NCBI RefSeq assembly: GCF_011067745.1
Contig: NZ_JAAMPJ010000021.1
Coordinates: 62,001 to 126,000 of the forward strand
Origin: Lentzea alba
Lineage (GTDB): Bacteria > Actinomycetota > Actinomycetes > Mycobacteriales > Pseudonocardiaceae
DNA length: 64,000 nt
Reading direction: 5' to 3'
Notes under the pieces: model-generated
What the model was told of the DNA's origin: nothing
The model's database searches: none
The model's input: only the letters and a program-made list of their open reading frames with translations
Shown: positions 24,838 through 32,907 of the stretch, piece by piece
How the letters are laid out: each line of letters opens with the position of its first letter
Position numbering within the stretch: the stretch's first letter is position 1
Made by a program: the position numbers and the translations under genes

Positions 24838-24936
24838 CTGGCGGACCGTAGCGGATAATGGTCTGAACCATTCGCGTTCACCGTTGACGCGAACTACCTG
24901 GACAGCGGATTGTGAGGCCCCCTCACGAGGGTCACA

Positions 24937-26403
24937 GTGTGCCTCGTGCGCCCTGCCAGATGGCTTGGATCCATAGCTGCCGTAACGGTTTTCGCCGCCC
25001 AGCTGACCAGTCCGGCCACCGCGTCACCGGACTGCTCCCCCACCGTCGACGACCGGACGTTCGCCTCCGTCTCCACACTCCGCGACCTCAACGCCCAGGT
25101 GGCCGGTTTCGGCGTGCGAGCCACCGGCAGCCCGGCGCACCACCGGCTGATCTCCTGGCTGGAACACCGGGTGCAGCACCTCTCCGGCATGTCCGTGCGC
25201 TCCGAACGCTTCCCCATCGTGCGCTGGCAGCCCGGCCCCGGCTTGCTGATCTCCCACGGTGTCGTGCCGGTCGCCGCCCCGATACCCTACTCCGCCCCAG
25301 GCCTGCGTTCCGGCGAACTGGTCAAGCTCCCCGCCGGCACGCCGATCACCGCCGCCAACGCCCGCGGCAAGGTCGTGCTGCGCGACTTCCCCGCCGTCGA
25401 CCGCGGCTACTTCGCCGAACCCGTGCTCAACCAGGACATGGTCGACGCGGGCATCGCCGGAGCCGCGGGGCTGATCGTCGCCTTCCCGTTCCCGCACGAG
25501 CAGATGCGCGGCTACTGGGATCCACATCTGGGCACGCACTACCGCGTGCCCGGCGTGTTCGTCGGCGCCGACGCGGCCTTGAAGCTGCAGATCGGCGAAC
25601 GCACGACGATCGGCGTGCTGGCAGGGCGTTTCCCGGCATCGACACGTTCGTTGATCGCCACTCTGCCGGGGTTGAGCAGCGAACGGATCGTCATCGACAC
25701 CAACACCGACGGTGTGGGGTGGGTGCAGGAGAACGGCACGGTCGGACTCCTCGCGCTGGCCGAGCACTTCGCCCGCCAGCCGCTGCGGTGCCGGCCCAGA
25801 ACGCTGGAGTTCGTCTTCGCGACCGGCCACCTGCACCGACCGGCGGAGGGCAGCGAGTTCCGCGCCCGCGCGCTCGACGGCGAGTACGACCGGGGTTCCG
25901 TGGCGTTCGCGTTCGTCCTGGAACACCTCGGCACGCGGGAGTTCCTGCCCAGCGCCGGATCCCTGCAGCCGACGGGTGCCGCCGAGCTGTCGGGCTGGTT
26001 CGCCGGCAGTCCGGTGCTCTCCCAGGCCGCCTCAACGGCGTTGGCCGGACGTGCGGTGGATCGCACCTTTGTGTTGCCCGGCAGCGATGTGCCAGTGCCC
26101 GGCCGCGTGCCACCGCAGTGCTCGTTCGGCGGCATCGGCACGCACTTCCACTCGCACCTGGTGCCGACGATGGCGATGATCTCCGGACCGTGGACGCTCT
26201 GGGCACCCGCGTTCGGCGCCGAGGCCGTCGACCACGAACGCATGCGGCGCCAGGTGCTGGCCGCGGGCGACGCCATCACCGCGCTCGGACCGGTGCCGCG
26301 AGACCAGATCGCCGGGCCCTACCTGGACCTCAGGCGTGCACGTGCCGCCGGCGCCCCCACCTGTTCGCACGAACTGCCGCCCGAGTGGGCGCCTAGAAGG
26401 TGA
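24937..26403 (+). CDS. Secreted protein with degenerate M28-peptidase-like and PA-like domains
   Basis: The 488-residue protein starts at GTG 24937 behind GAGGG and has a signal peptide (GSIAAVTVFAAQLTSPATA). Residues ~120-220 look like a protease-associated insert (GKVVLRDF, AGIAGAAGLIVAF). The rest follows the order of M28 aminopeptidases, for example IDTNTDGVGWVQENGTVGLLALAEHFARQPL where active enzymes have HxD and a DNASG-like motif, and LEFVFATGH where they have a GluGlu pair. Most of these zinc ligands are replaced, although a GIGTHFHSHLVPT stretch near the C terminus could still bind metal. It may be a binding protein rather than a peptidase. Confidence 0.65.
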   Translation: MCLVRPARWLGSIAAVTVFAAQLTSPATASPDCSPTVDDRTFASVSTLRDLNAQVAGFGVRATGSPAHHRLISWLEHRVQHLSGMSVRSERFPIVRWQPGPGLLISHGVVPVAAPIPYSAPGLRSGELVKLPAGTPITAANARGKVVLRDFPAVDRGYFAEPVLNQDMVDAGIAGAAGLIVAFPFPHEQMRGYWDPHLGTHYRVPGVFVGADAALKLQIGERTTIGVLAGRFPASTRSLIATLPGLSSERIVIDTNTDGVGWVQENGTVGLLALAEHFARQPLRCRPRTLEFVFATGHLHRPAEGSEFRARALDGEYDRGSVAFAFVLEHLGTREFLPSAGSLQPTGAAELSGWFAGSPVLSQAASTALAGRAVDRTFVLPGSDVPVPGRVPPQCSFGGIGTHFHSHLVPTMAMISGPWTLWAPAFGAEAVDHERMRRQVLAAGDAITALGPVPRDQIAGPYLDLRRARAAGAPTCSHELPPEWAPRR

Positions 26404-27166
26404 TCGACGCCTGGACCGGCAGGTGGTCGGACGGCCACTGGCCGTCCTGCCGATAGGTGTTGATCGCGGCGGCCTGGATCGTGGCGCCGCGGGTGAGGAT
26501 CCAGTCGATGCGCGGGCCGTCCGGCACGAGCGGGCCGTAGCCGTGGAACGTCCCGTAGGCGGGCGTGATCCGCGGCCCGGCCAGCCACGTGTCGGTCAGG
26601 CCGTTGGTCAGGGTGCAGTAGGTGGGCGAGGCGGCCGGGGCGTTGAAGTCGCCGGTGAGCACGACCGGCAGCGTCATCGCGTTGATCCGGTCGCGGACGA
26701 ACTCGGCGCTGCGCAGCCGGGAGTTCTCCGACTCGTGGTCGAAGTGGGTGTTGACGGCCACGAACTGCCTGCCCGTCAGGCGATCCGCGAACCGGACCCA
26801 GGTGACCATGCGGATCACCTGGTTGCCCCAGGACCTCGAACCCACGACGTTCGGGGTGGCGGACAGCCAGTGGTGGTCGAACTCGAGCGGCTCCAGCCGG
26901 AGCGTGTCGAAGAAGATCGTCATGAACTCGTCGTGGCTGCCACCCGCGCGGCCGAGGCCGATCCAGTCGTAGCGGTCCGGCAGGTCGTGCGCGATGTCGA
27001 GCAGTTGCCCGAAAAGGCCTTCCTGCGTGCCTAACAAGGTTGGGCGCTCGTTGAGCAGGAGCTGGGCCATGACCGGGCGCCTCGCCGCCCACGAGTTCGG
27101 CTCGGTGTTCGAGGCGTAGCGCAGGTTGAACGACATGACGCGCAGGGGATCCACCCTGCCGATCAT
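26393..27166 (-). CDS. Endonuclease/exonuclease/phosphatase family protein
   Basis: The 257-residue protein has the EEP order of motifs: MSFNLRYASN, the catalytic glutamate in TLLGTQEGL, NTHFDHESENSR, LTGDFNA with Asp and Asn, and WPSDHLPV with the final Asp-His pair. It should cleave a phosphodiester, in nucleic acid, lipid or a small molecule; the HFDHES loop is common in small secreted or cytosolic phosphatases of this group. No signal peptide is seen. The start is not sure: ATG 27166 abuts a hairpin and has no clear ribosome site, and ATG 27136 gives a tighter N terminus. It overlaps the end of the plus-strand secreted gene by 11 bases. Confidence 0.82.
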   Translation of the reverse strand: MIGRVDPLRVMSFNLRYASNTEPNSWAARRPVMAQLLLNERPTLLGTQEGLFGQLLDIAHDLPDRYDWIGLGRAGGSHDEFMTIFFDTLRLEPLEFDHHWLSATPNVVGSRSWGNQVIRMVTWVRFADRLTGRQFVAVNTHFDHESENSRLRSAEFVRDRINAMTLPVVLTGDFNAPAASPTYCTLTNGLTDTWLAGPRITPAYGTFHGYGPLVPDGPRIDWILTRGATIQAAAINTYRQDGQWPSDHLPVQASITF

Positions 27167-27170
27167 GGCA

Positions 27171-27199
27171 CAGGGCCGCCGTGCACCACGGCGGCCCTG
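27171..27199 (-). terminator. 13-bp hairpin after the EF-G-like gene
   Basis: Arms 27171-27183 and 27187-27199 are perfect reverse complements (CAGGGCCGCCGTG and its partner) around a three-base loop. It lies between the EF-G-like stop (27207) and the next minus-strand start (27166). It probably ends the EF-G-like transcript and could limit ribosome access to the downstream start. No T-run is present. Confidence 0.65.
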
Positions 27200-27206
27200 C
27201 GTTCAC

Positions 27207-29192
27207 CTATGCCGGCGCGTAACCGGTGGGACGGCTGGTGAACGAGCCGCGGCCTTGCGTCCGGCTGCGCAACCTCGTCACGTACCCGAACATCTCCGCC
27301 AGCGGCACGCTCGCCGTCACCACGGTCGTGCCCGTCCGGGCGGCGGAACCGAGGATCCGGCCCCGGCGCGCGGCCAGGTCACCGAGCACACCACCGAGGT
27401 AGTCGTCCGGCACGGTGACCGTGACCTCGGCGATCGGTTCGAGCAACGTCATCGCGCCCGCCTTCAGGGCCTCGCGCAGGCCCAGCCGCCCGGCCGTGCG
27501 GAACGCCATCTCCGAGGAGTCCTTGACGTGCGTGGACCCGTCGGTGAGCGTCACCCGCAGCCCGGTCACCGGGTGGCCGAGCGGTCCCTCGGCCAGCGCG
27601 TCCCGGCAGCCCTGTTCGACCGCGCGGACGAACTCCTGCGGCACCCGCCCGCCGGTGACCGCCGAGCGGAACTCGAACCCGGTCTCCAGCGGTTCGGTGC
27701 TGATGACGACGTGCGCGAACTGTCCGGAACCTCCGTCCTGCTTCACGTGCCGGTAGACGAACCCCGTGACGCCCGCCGCGAGGGTTTCGCGGTAGGAGAC
27801 GCGAGGCCGTCCCATGGTGATCTCGACGCGGTGGTTCGTGCGCGCCTTCTCCACCGCGACCTCCAGGTGCAGCTCACCGAGGCCGGACAACACCGTCTGC
27901 CCGGTCTCGGGGTCGGTCTTGACCTGCAGCGACGGGTCCTCGTCGACCAGGTGCGCCAACGCGTCGGTGAGCCGGGCGTTGTCCGCGCTGGTCTTCGTTT
28001 CCACCGCCACCGACACGACGGGATCAGCCGACACCGGTGGTTCCAGCAGCAGCGGAGCCGTTGGCGCGCAAAGAGTTGTCCCCGTGCGTGCCGACTTCAG
28101 CCCCACCAGTGCCACGATGTCGCCCGCGGTGGCCTGGTCGACCGGCGTGTGCCGATCGGCCTGGACGCGCAGGATCCGGCCGATGCGCTCGGCCCGTCCC
28201 TCCACACTGACCGTCTCTCCTTTGTGGAGGGTCCCGGAGTACACGCGAACGTACGTCAACCGCCCGTTGGCGGTGGCGTTCACCTTGAACACCAACGCCG
28301 CGAACGGCGCGTCCGGATCCGGCCGCCGTTCCTCGCCGTCGACGCCGCGCACCGGCGGAACGTCCACAGGGGACGGCAGGTACGCGATCACCGCGTCCAG
28401 CAACGGTTCGACGCCCCGGTTCCGGTACGCCGAGCCGCACAGCACGACCGTTCCGGCGCCCTGCCGGGTCAGTTCCCGCAGTGCCTTCCGCAACGTCTCA
28501 TCGGACAAACCTCCAGCGAAGAACTCCTCGATCGCTTCCGGGTGCAGCTCCGCCACCGTCTCCTCCAGGAGGCGACGACGTCGTTGTGCCTCTGCCATCA
28601 GCGTTTCCGGTACCGGACCTTCCTCCAACGAGTCTTCCCAGGTCAGCGCACGCATGCGGACCAGGTCGACGACGCCGACGAACCCGTCCTCGGCGCCGAT
28701 CGGCAGCTGCACCACCAACGGAACGGTGTTCAGCCGCGTCCGGATGGACTCCACCGCGGTGTCGAGGTCCGCGCCCGCCCGGTCGAGCTTGTTGACGAAC
28801 GCGATCCGCGGCACGCCGTGGCGGTCGGCCTGCCGCCACACCGACTCGCTCTGCGGTTCGACGCCCACGACCCCGTCGAACACCGCGACAGCCCCGTCCA
28901 GCACGCGCAGCGCCCGTTCGACCTCGTCGGAGAAGTCGACGTGCCCAGGCGTGTCGATGAGGTTGATCCGGTGCCCGTCCCACGTGCAGCTGACGGCCGC
29001 GGAGAAGATCGTGATGCCGCGGTCGCGCTCCTGCGGGTCGAAGTCCGTGACGGTCGTGCCGTCGTGCACCTCGCCGCGCTTGTAGGTGGTGCCGGTGGCG
29101 AACAGGACGCGTTCGGTGAGCGTGGTCTTGCCGGCGTCGACGTGGGCGAGGATGCCCAGGTTGCGGACGGCGTTCAGGGTGATCGTGCGCAT
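27207..29192 (-). CDS. EF-G-like translational GTPase
   Basis: The 661-residue protein has all GTPase motifs: AHVDAGKT (G1, residues 16-23), RGIT (G2), DTPGH (G3) and NKLD (G4). Domains II-V follow, including the domain IV core VKQDGGSGQFAHV and EPIAEVTVTVPDDYLGGVLGDL in domain V. It is shorter than housekeeping EF-G (about 700 residues), like the actinobacterial EF-G paralogue FusA2 and the Tet(M)/OtrA ribosome-protection proteins. The opening segment is nearer EF-G than Tet(M). No rps12-rps7 or tuf neighbours are present, so it is not the main EF-G. A leader peptide and two hairpins upstream suggest that it is induced when ribosomes stall. Confidence 0.87.
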   Translation of the reverse strand: MRTITLNAVRNLGILAHVDAGKTTLTERVLFATGTTYKRGEVHDGTTVTDFDPQERDRGITIFSAAVSCTWDGHRINLIDTPGHVDFSDEVERALRVLDGAVAVFDGVVGVEPQSESVWRQADRHGVPRIAFVNKLDRAGADLDTAVESIRTRLNTVPLVVQLPIGAEDGFVGVVDLVRMRALTWEDSLEEGPVPETLMAEAQRRRRLLEETVAELHPEAIEEFFAGGLSDETLRKALRELTRQGAGTVVLCGSAYRNRGVEPLLDAVIAYLPSPVDVPPVRGVDGEERRPDPDAPFAALVFKVNATANGRLTYVRVYSGTLHKGETVSVEGRAERIGRILRVQADRHTPVDQATAGDIVALVGLKSARTGTTLCAPTAPLLLEPPVSADPVVSVAVETKTSADNARLTDALAHLVDEDPSLQVKTDPETGQTVLSGLGELHLEVAVEKARTNHRVEITMGRPRVSYRETLAAGVTGFVYRHVKQDGGSGQFAHVVISTEPLETGFEFRSAVTGGRVPQEFVRAVEQGCRDALAEGPLGHPVTGLRVTLTDGSTHVKDSSEMAFRTAGRLGLREALKAGAMTLLEPIAEVTVTVPDDYLGGVLGDLAARRGRILGSAARTGTTVVTASVPLAEMFGYVTRLRSRTQGRGSFTSRPTGYAPA

Positions 29193-29201
29193 GGCTCAGT
29201 G

Positions 29202-29220
29202 CCTTTTCGGGTGCGAAAGG
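29202..29220 (-). promoter_or_regulatory. Hairpin over the EF-G-like ribosome site
   Basis: On the minus strand CCTTTCG-CACC-CGAAAAGG can fold so that the AAAAGG, the only purine-rich ribosome-site candidate before ATG 29192, is paired. With the hairpin at 29244-29270 and the leader peptide it forms a layout expected for translational attenuation. Confidence 0.45.
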
Positions 29221-29243
29221 ACTACAGGTCAGCGCGATGAGCC

Positions 29244-29270
29244 GACGAGCTCTCCGACTGGAGGCTCGTC
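29244..29270 (-). promoter_or_regulatory. Attenuator-like hairpin at the leader stop codon
   Basis: GACGAGC and GCTCGTC pair, continued by CTCC with GGAG around the loop AGTC, giving an 11-bp stem with one bulged A. The stem begins inside the leader peptide's TGA (29271-29269), so a ribosome at the leader stop would melt it. Confidence 0.6.
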
Positions 29271-29364
29271 AGACACTCCGGTGCCCGGCGCGCAGCGGGC
29301 AGCCGGGGTGCGAAGACACGAGGATCACGTCGAAACGGGACGGGAGGACGGCTGCGGTGCGCAT
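29269..29364 (-). CDS. 31-residue leader peptide upstream of the EF-G-like gene
   Basis: ATG 29364 is preceded by a strong GAGAGGAG ribosome site and opens a 31-codon frame, starting MRTAAVLPSRFDVILV, that stops at 29269. It ends 76 bases before the EF-G-like start. The two peptides even share the first residues MRT. Such a short, well-initiated frame between promoter and gene, closed by a hairpin, is typical of antibiotic- or stall-sensing leaders. Expression has not been shown. Confidence 0.6.
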   Translation of the reverse strand: MRTAAVLPSRFDVILVSSHPGCPLRAGHRSV

Positions 29365-29466
29365 GGCCGGTCTCCTCTCGTCGCTCGCTCAGTGATGTTG
29401 ATCGTGGAGTGTAGACACGCGAACGCTCGCACGACAGCGATTTGAGCCGACAACTATTTCCGTTGC

Positions 29467-29483
29467 AGATGCACGATGCATCT
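29467..29483. promoter_or_regulatory. Palindrome in the divergent EF-G-like/permease region
   Basis: AGATGCA and TGCATCT surround a three-base spacer. The 17-bp dyad lies ~100 bases before the leader peptide and ~120 bases before the permease start, so it could be an operator for either side. On the minus strand CTGTCG and TACACT (about 18 bases apart, ending near 29414) are a possible promoter for the leader. The rest of the 240 bases from 29365 to 29605 shows no gene. Confidence 0.35.
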
Positions 29484-29605
29484 ACCGTTTGCGTGTCGAA
29501 GCGCCTGTTTCACTACGAAAACCTTGACTCAAAGGGTCCGCTGGCCAATGATTCGGCAATCGCACAGCCCCGAGCGACCGCAGACACCCCCGGAAAGGGC
29601 GCGCC

Positions 29606-31087
29606 ATGACCCGACTCTCATCACCGGCCGACCACAGCGCCCCCGTGCCGGAACGACAGCTCAAACGCGGTGTCCTCGGCACCGGCGGCCTCGTCTTCAT
29701 GGTCGTCGCGGCCGCCGCTCCGCTGACCGTCATGGCCGGCGTCGCCCCGCTGGGACTCATGATCGGTGGCGTCGGCGCCCCGGTCGCCTACCTGGCCGCG
29801 GGTGCGGTGCTGATCATCTTCGCGATCGCGTTCACCCGCATGACCAGGTACGTCAGCGGCGGCGGCGCGTTCTACGCCTACATCGCGAAAGGACTCGGCC
29901 GCGGCTGGGGGCTCGCGGCCGCGCTGCTGGCGTTGGTCTCCTACAACACCTTGCAGATCGGGGTCTACGGCCTGTTCGCCGCGCAGACGCGGGCGACGCT
30001 GACCGACCTCTTCGGGGTGACCGTGCCGTGGCCGGTGATCGCGCTCGTGGCCCTCGGCCTGGTGTTGGTGATCGCCTGGCTGGGCATCGACGTCGGCGCG
30101 AAGGTGCTCGGCGTCCTGTTGATCCTGGAGTCGGGAATCCTGCTGCTGATGGCGATCGGCATCCTCACGCGTGGCGGTGCGTCCGGTGTGGACGGTGCGT
30201 CCTTCGCTCCGGCCGCGGCGTTCACGCCCGGCATGGGCGGCGTGCTCGCCTTCGCGTTCGCCGCGTTCATGGGCTTCGAGTCCACCGCCCTCTACCGCCG
30301 GGAAGCCCGCGACCCGGAACGCACCATCCCCCGTGCCACCTACTTCGCCGTCGGGTTCATGGCGCTGTTCTACTGCTTCGTCCTCTGGTCGGTGGTGATC
30401 GGGTTCGGCAGCGACCAGGTCGTCGGCGCGGCCAGTGCCAACATCCCCGGACTGTTCTTCGCGGCCACCGAGACCTACGTCGGACCGTGGGCGGCCACGC
30501 TGATGCGCCTGCTCGTGATCTCCAGCGTCTACGCCTCGCAGATCGCGTTCCACAACGCCATCACCCGCTACACCCACTCCCTCGCCCAGGACGGGGTGCT
30601 GCCCGCCTGGATCGGCCGGGTCCACCCGCGGTTCGGGTCGCCGTACCGGGCGAGCGTCGTGCAGACGATCCTCGCGGTCGTCGTGATCATCGGGTTCGCG
30701 GTCGCCGGCGCCGACCCGGTCACCGGCCTCCTGCTGTGGGTCAACACGCCCGGTGTCGTCGGCATCGTGGTGTTGCAGGCGCTCACCGCCTTCTCGTGCG
30801 CGGTGTACTTCACGCGGCGCAACAAGGCGGCGAGCACGCCGGCGGCGTTGACCGCGGCGGTCGTGTCCGCTGTGCTGCTGGCCGTGGCGACGTACGTCCT
30901 GATCAGCAACGTCGGGTTGCTCACCAACGCACCGGCGAGCGTCAACGTCGTGCTGGTCGGAATCGTCCCGGCGACCCTGCTGGTGGGTGCTGTGCTCGCC
31001 GTCTGGCTGCGCAACCAGCGACCGGAGACGTACGCGCGTGTCGGTGAGGGTGCGGAACCCGCGGCCGCACAGGAGGTCGCCGCGTGA
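29606..31087 (+). CDS. APC-family amino acid/amine permease
   Basis: The 493-residue protein has ~12 hydrophobic helices with the APC features: GVLGTGGLVFMVVAAAAPLTVMAG in helix 1, SGGGAFYAYIAKGLGRGWG in helix 3 and FMGFESTALYRREARDPERTIPRATY in helices 6-7. It should bring in an amino acid or amine by proton symport. The stop overlaps the amidohydrolase start (GTGA), and the catabolic genes downstream suggest the cargo is then degraded. Confidence 0.87.
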   Translation: MTRLSSPADHSAPVPERQLKRGVLGTGGLVFMVVAAAAPLTVMAGVAPLGLMIGGVGAPVAYLAAGAVLIIFAIAFTRMTRYVSGGGAFYAYIAKGLGRGWGLAAALLALVSYNTLQIGVYGLFAAQTRATLTDLFGVTVPWPVIALVALGLVLVIAWLGIDVGAKVLGVLLILESGILLLMAIGILTRGGASGVDGASFAPAAAFTPGMGGVLAFAFAAFMGFESTALYRREARDPERTIPRATYFAVGFMALFYCFVLWSVVIGFGSDQVVGAASANIPGLFFAATETYVGPWAATLMRLLVISSVYASQIAFHNAITRYTHSLAQDGVLPAWIGRVHPRFGSPYRASVVQTILAVVVIIGFAVAGADPVTGLLLWVNTPGVVGIVVLQALTAFSCAVYFTRRNKAASTPAALTAAVVSAVLLAVATYVLISNVGLLTNAPASVNVVLVGIVPATLLVGAVLAVWLRNQRPETYARVGEGAEPAAAQEVAA

Positions 31088-32703
31088 ACGCGGACCTCGT
31101 CCTGTGCGCCGACACCGTGCACACGTTGGCTGGCGGTGACCGTCCGGTGGAGGCGGTCGCCGTGACCGGCGGGGTGATCCGCGCGGTCGGCACCAGGCGG
31201 GACGTGCGGGACTGGCGCGGTCCGGGCACCGAGGTCGTCGATCTCGGCCGGGCCGTGCTGACACCAGGCCTGGTCGACGGTCACTTCCACCCGGTGTCCG
31301 GACTGGAGCTGACCGCCGACGTCGACCTGTCCGGCGTGCGGGCACCGGAGGAGGTCCACCGGCGGCTCGCCGAGGCCGCCGGCACCCGCGCCCCCGACGC
31401 CTGGGTGCAGGCTTGGGGCCTCGACCCGAACGTGTTCGGCGGCAGACCTCTCACCAGCGCCCTGATCGAGGACGCGGTGGGTGGCAGGCCGGCGTTCGTC
31501 CGGCTCTTCGACGCGCACTCGGCGCTCGTGACCCCGGCCGCGCTGCGCATCGCGGGCGTGGCCGGGCCCAGGGAGTTCGACCAGCGTTCGACCGTGGTCT
31601 GCGACGCGGACGGGCGCCCGACCGGGCTGCTGCACGAGTCGGCGGCCATGGAGCTCGTGCTCCGCCACGCCCCGGTGGAGCCGGTCGCGGCCCGTGCGGC
31701 CAGGCTGCACGGGCTGCTGGCCGAGATGGCCGCCACCGGGCTCACCGGTGGCCACGTCATGGACCTGCTCGGCGACAGCCAGGACGTCCTCGCCGCCGCG
31801 GAGGAACTCGGCGACCTGCCGCTGCGGTTGCGGTTCGCCCCCTGGTGCGACCCCGGCGTGGACTCCGACGGCATCGCCGAGCTGGTGGCGTTGCAAGGCC
31901 GCGGCGGGCGCCGCTGGCAGGTCGGCGCGGTCAAGTTCATGCTCGACGGGACGATCGACAACGGCACCGCCTGGCTGGAGGCGCCGGACGCGCTGGGAGA
32001 GTCGACGTCCGCGCTGTGGCCCGACGTCCACGACTACACCGCGGCCCTGCGCAAGCTCGCCGGGGCGGGCGTCCCGACCGCGACCCACGCCATCGGCGAC
32101 GCCGCGGTGCGGCACGTCCTGGACGCGCTCGACGGGATCGAGCAGTCAGCTTTCACTCCTCACCGCGTCGAGCACGTCGAGACGTTGCCGGGCACGCTGA
32201 TCGGCCGGTTCCTCCGGCAGGGCGTGGTGGCGAGCATGCAACCCACGCACTGCAGCCACTTCACGAAGGCCGACCACACCGACAACTGGTCGGTGCGCCT
32301 GGGAACGAGGCGGGCGGACCGCGCCTGGCGCTGCCGCGACCTGCGTGACGCCGGCGTGCCGGTCGTGCTCGGCTCGGACTGGCCGGTCGCGCCGTTCGAC
32401 GCACGTCATGGCCTCGCGGAGGCGATCCTGCGCCGCCCGGCCCTCGAACCGGACGTGCCACCCGTGGGGCCGACGCAGGGGCTGACCGCCCGGATGGCCC
32501 TGGAGGGCTACACCTCCCACGCCGCCCTGGCCGCGGGCGAACCCGGTGGCGGCCGGATCGCGGTCGGCGGACGTGCCGACCTCACCGCGTTCACCGTCGA
32601 CCCGCTGCGGGCCGATCCCGACGAGCTGGCCGAAGCCCCGATCGCGCTCACCGTCGTCGACGGCGCAGTGGCGCATCGGGCCGCCGAAACCCTCGCCCGC
32701 TGA
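31084..32703 (+). CDS. Amidohydrolase, YtcJ-like
   Basis: The 539-residue protein has an N-terminal ADLVLCADTVHTLAG, the metal-binding VDGHFHP (Hx H pair after the first strand), a later lysine in VGAVKFMLDGTIDNGTAWL, TATHAIGDAAV, PHRVEHVETL and the aspartate in LGSDWPVAPFDA. This order is typical of YtcJ/AmhX-like amidohydrolases, which hydrolyse amides or formyl groups on small molecules. Translation is coupled to the permease, so it may act on the imported compound. A long palindrome follows its stop. Confidence 0.87.
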   Translation: MNADLVLCADTVHTLAGGDRPVEAVAVTGGVIRAVGTRRDVRDWRGPGTEVVDLGRAVLTPGLVDGHFHPVSGLELTADVDLSGVRAPEEVHRRLAEAAGTRAPDAWVQAWGLDPNVFGGRPLTSALIEDAVGGRPAFVRLFDAHSALVTPAALRIAGVAGPREFDQRSTVVCDADGRPTGLLHESAAMELVLRHAPVEPVAARAARLHGLLAEMAATGLTGGHVMDLLGDSQDVLAAAEELGDLPLRLRFAPWCDPGVDSDGIAELVALQGRGGRRWQVGAVKFMLDGTIDNGTAWLEAPDALGESTSALWPDVHDYTAALRKLAGAGVPTATHAIGDAAVRHVLDALDGIEQSAFTPHRVEHVETLPGTLIGRFLRQGVVASMQPTHCSHFTKADHTDNWSVRLGTRRADRAWRCRDLRDAGVPVVLGSDWPVAPFDARHGLAEAILRRPALEPDVPPVGPTQGLTARMALEGYTSHAALAAGEPGGGRIAVGGRADLTAFTVDPLRADPDELAEAPIALTVVDGAVAHRAAETLAR

Positions 32704-32708
32704 ACCTT

Positions 32709-32757
32709 GATGAGGGGAGCTTTCATAAACCTGAGGTTTATGAAAGCTCCCCTCATC
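32709..32757. terminator. Perfect 23-bp palindrome after the amidohydrolase
   Basis: Arms 32709-32731 and 32735-32757 are exact reverse complements around TGA. It begins six bases past the amidohydrolase stop and lies between convergent units, so a two-way terminator role is likely. It shares most of its sequence with 59807-59861 and its pattern with 13567-13627. The 150 bases from 32758 to 32907 hold no gene I can support. Confidence 0.75.
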
Positions 32758-32907
32758 ACTCATGGGGACGGTTCGAGAGTGGGGGCGGCGGGCGATCGCG
32801 GACAGCGCCGACATCGACGACCGGTAGTTCCAGGCAGATCCGGCGGATCGAGTCGAGCAGCTGGCGCCCCGAACTGGGCGCCGTAGCGGCTCACGGCGTC
32901 TGTCCTC

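Noticed and set aside
27207..29192. Housekeeping elongation factor G or a definite tetracycline-resistance protein
   Set aside because: No ribosomal protein or tuf genes adjoin it and it is shorter than EF-G; but the N-terminal sequence is closer to EF-G than to Tet(M), so resistance cannot be claimed.
32758..32907. Short minus-strand frame with a possible protein-like stretch before the aldehyde dehydrogenase 3' end
   Set aside because: No ribosome site or homology is visible and several short frames overlap, so there is not enough to call a gene or a pseudogene.
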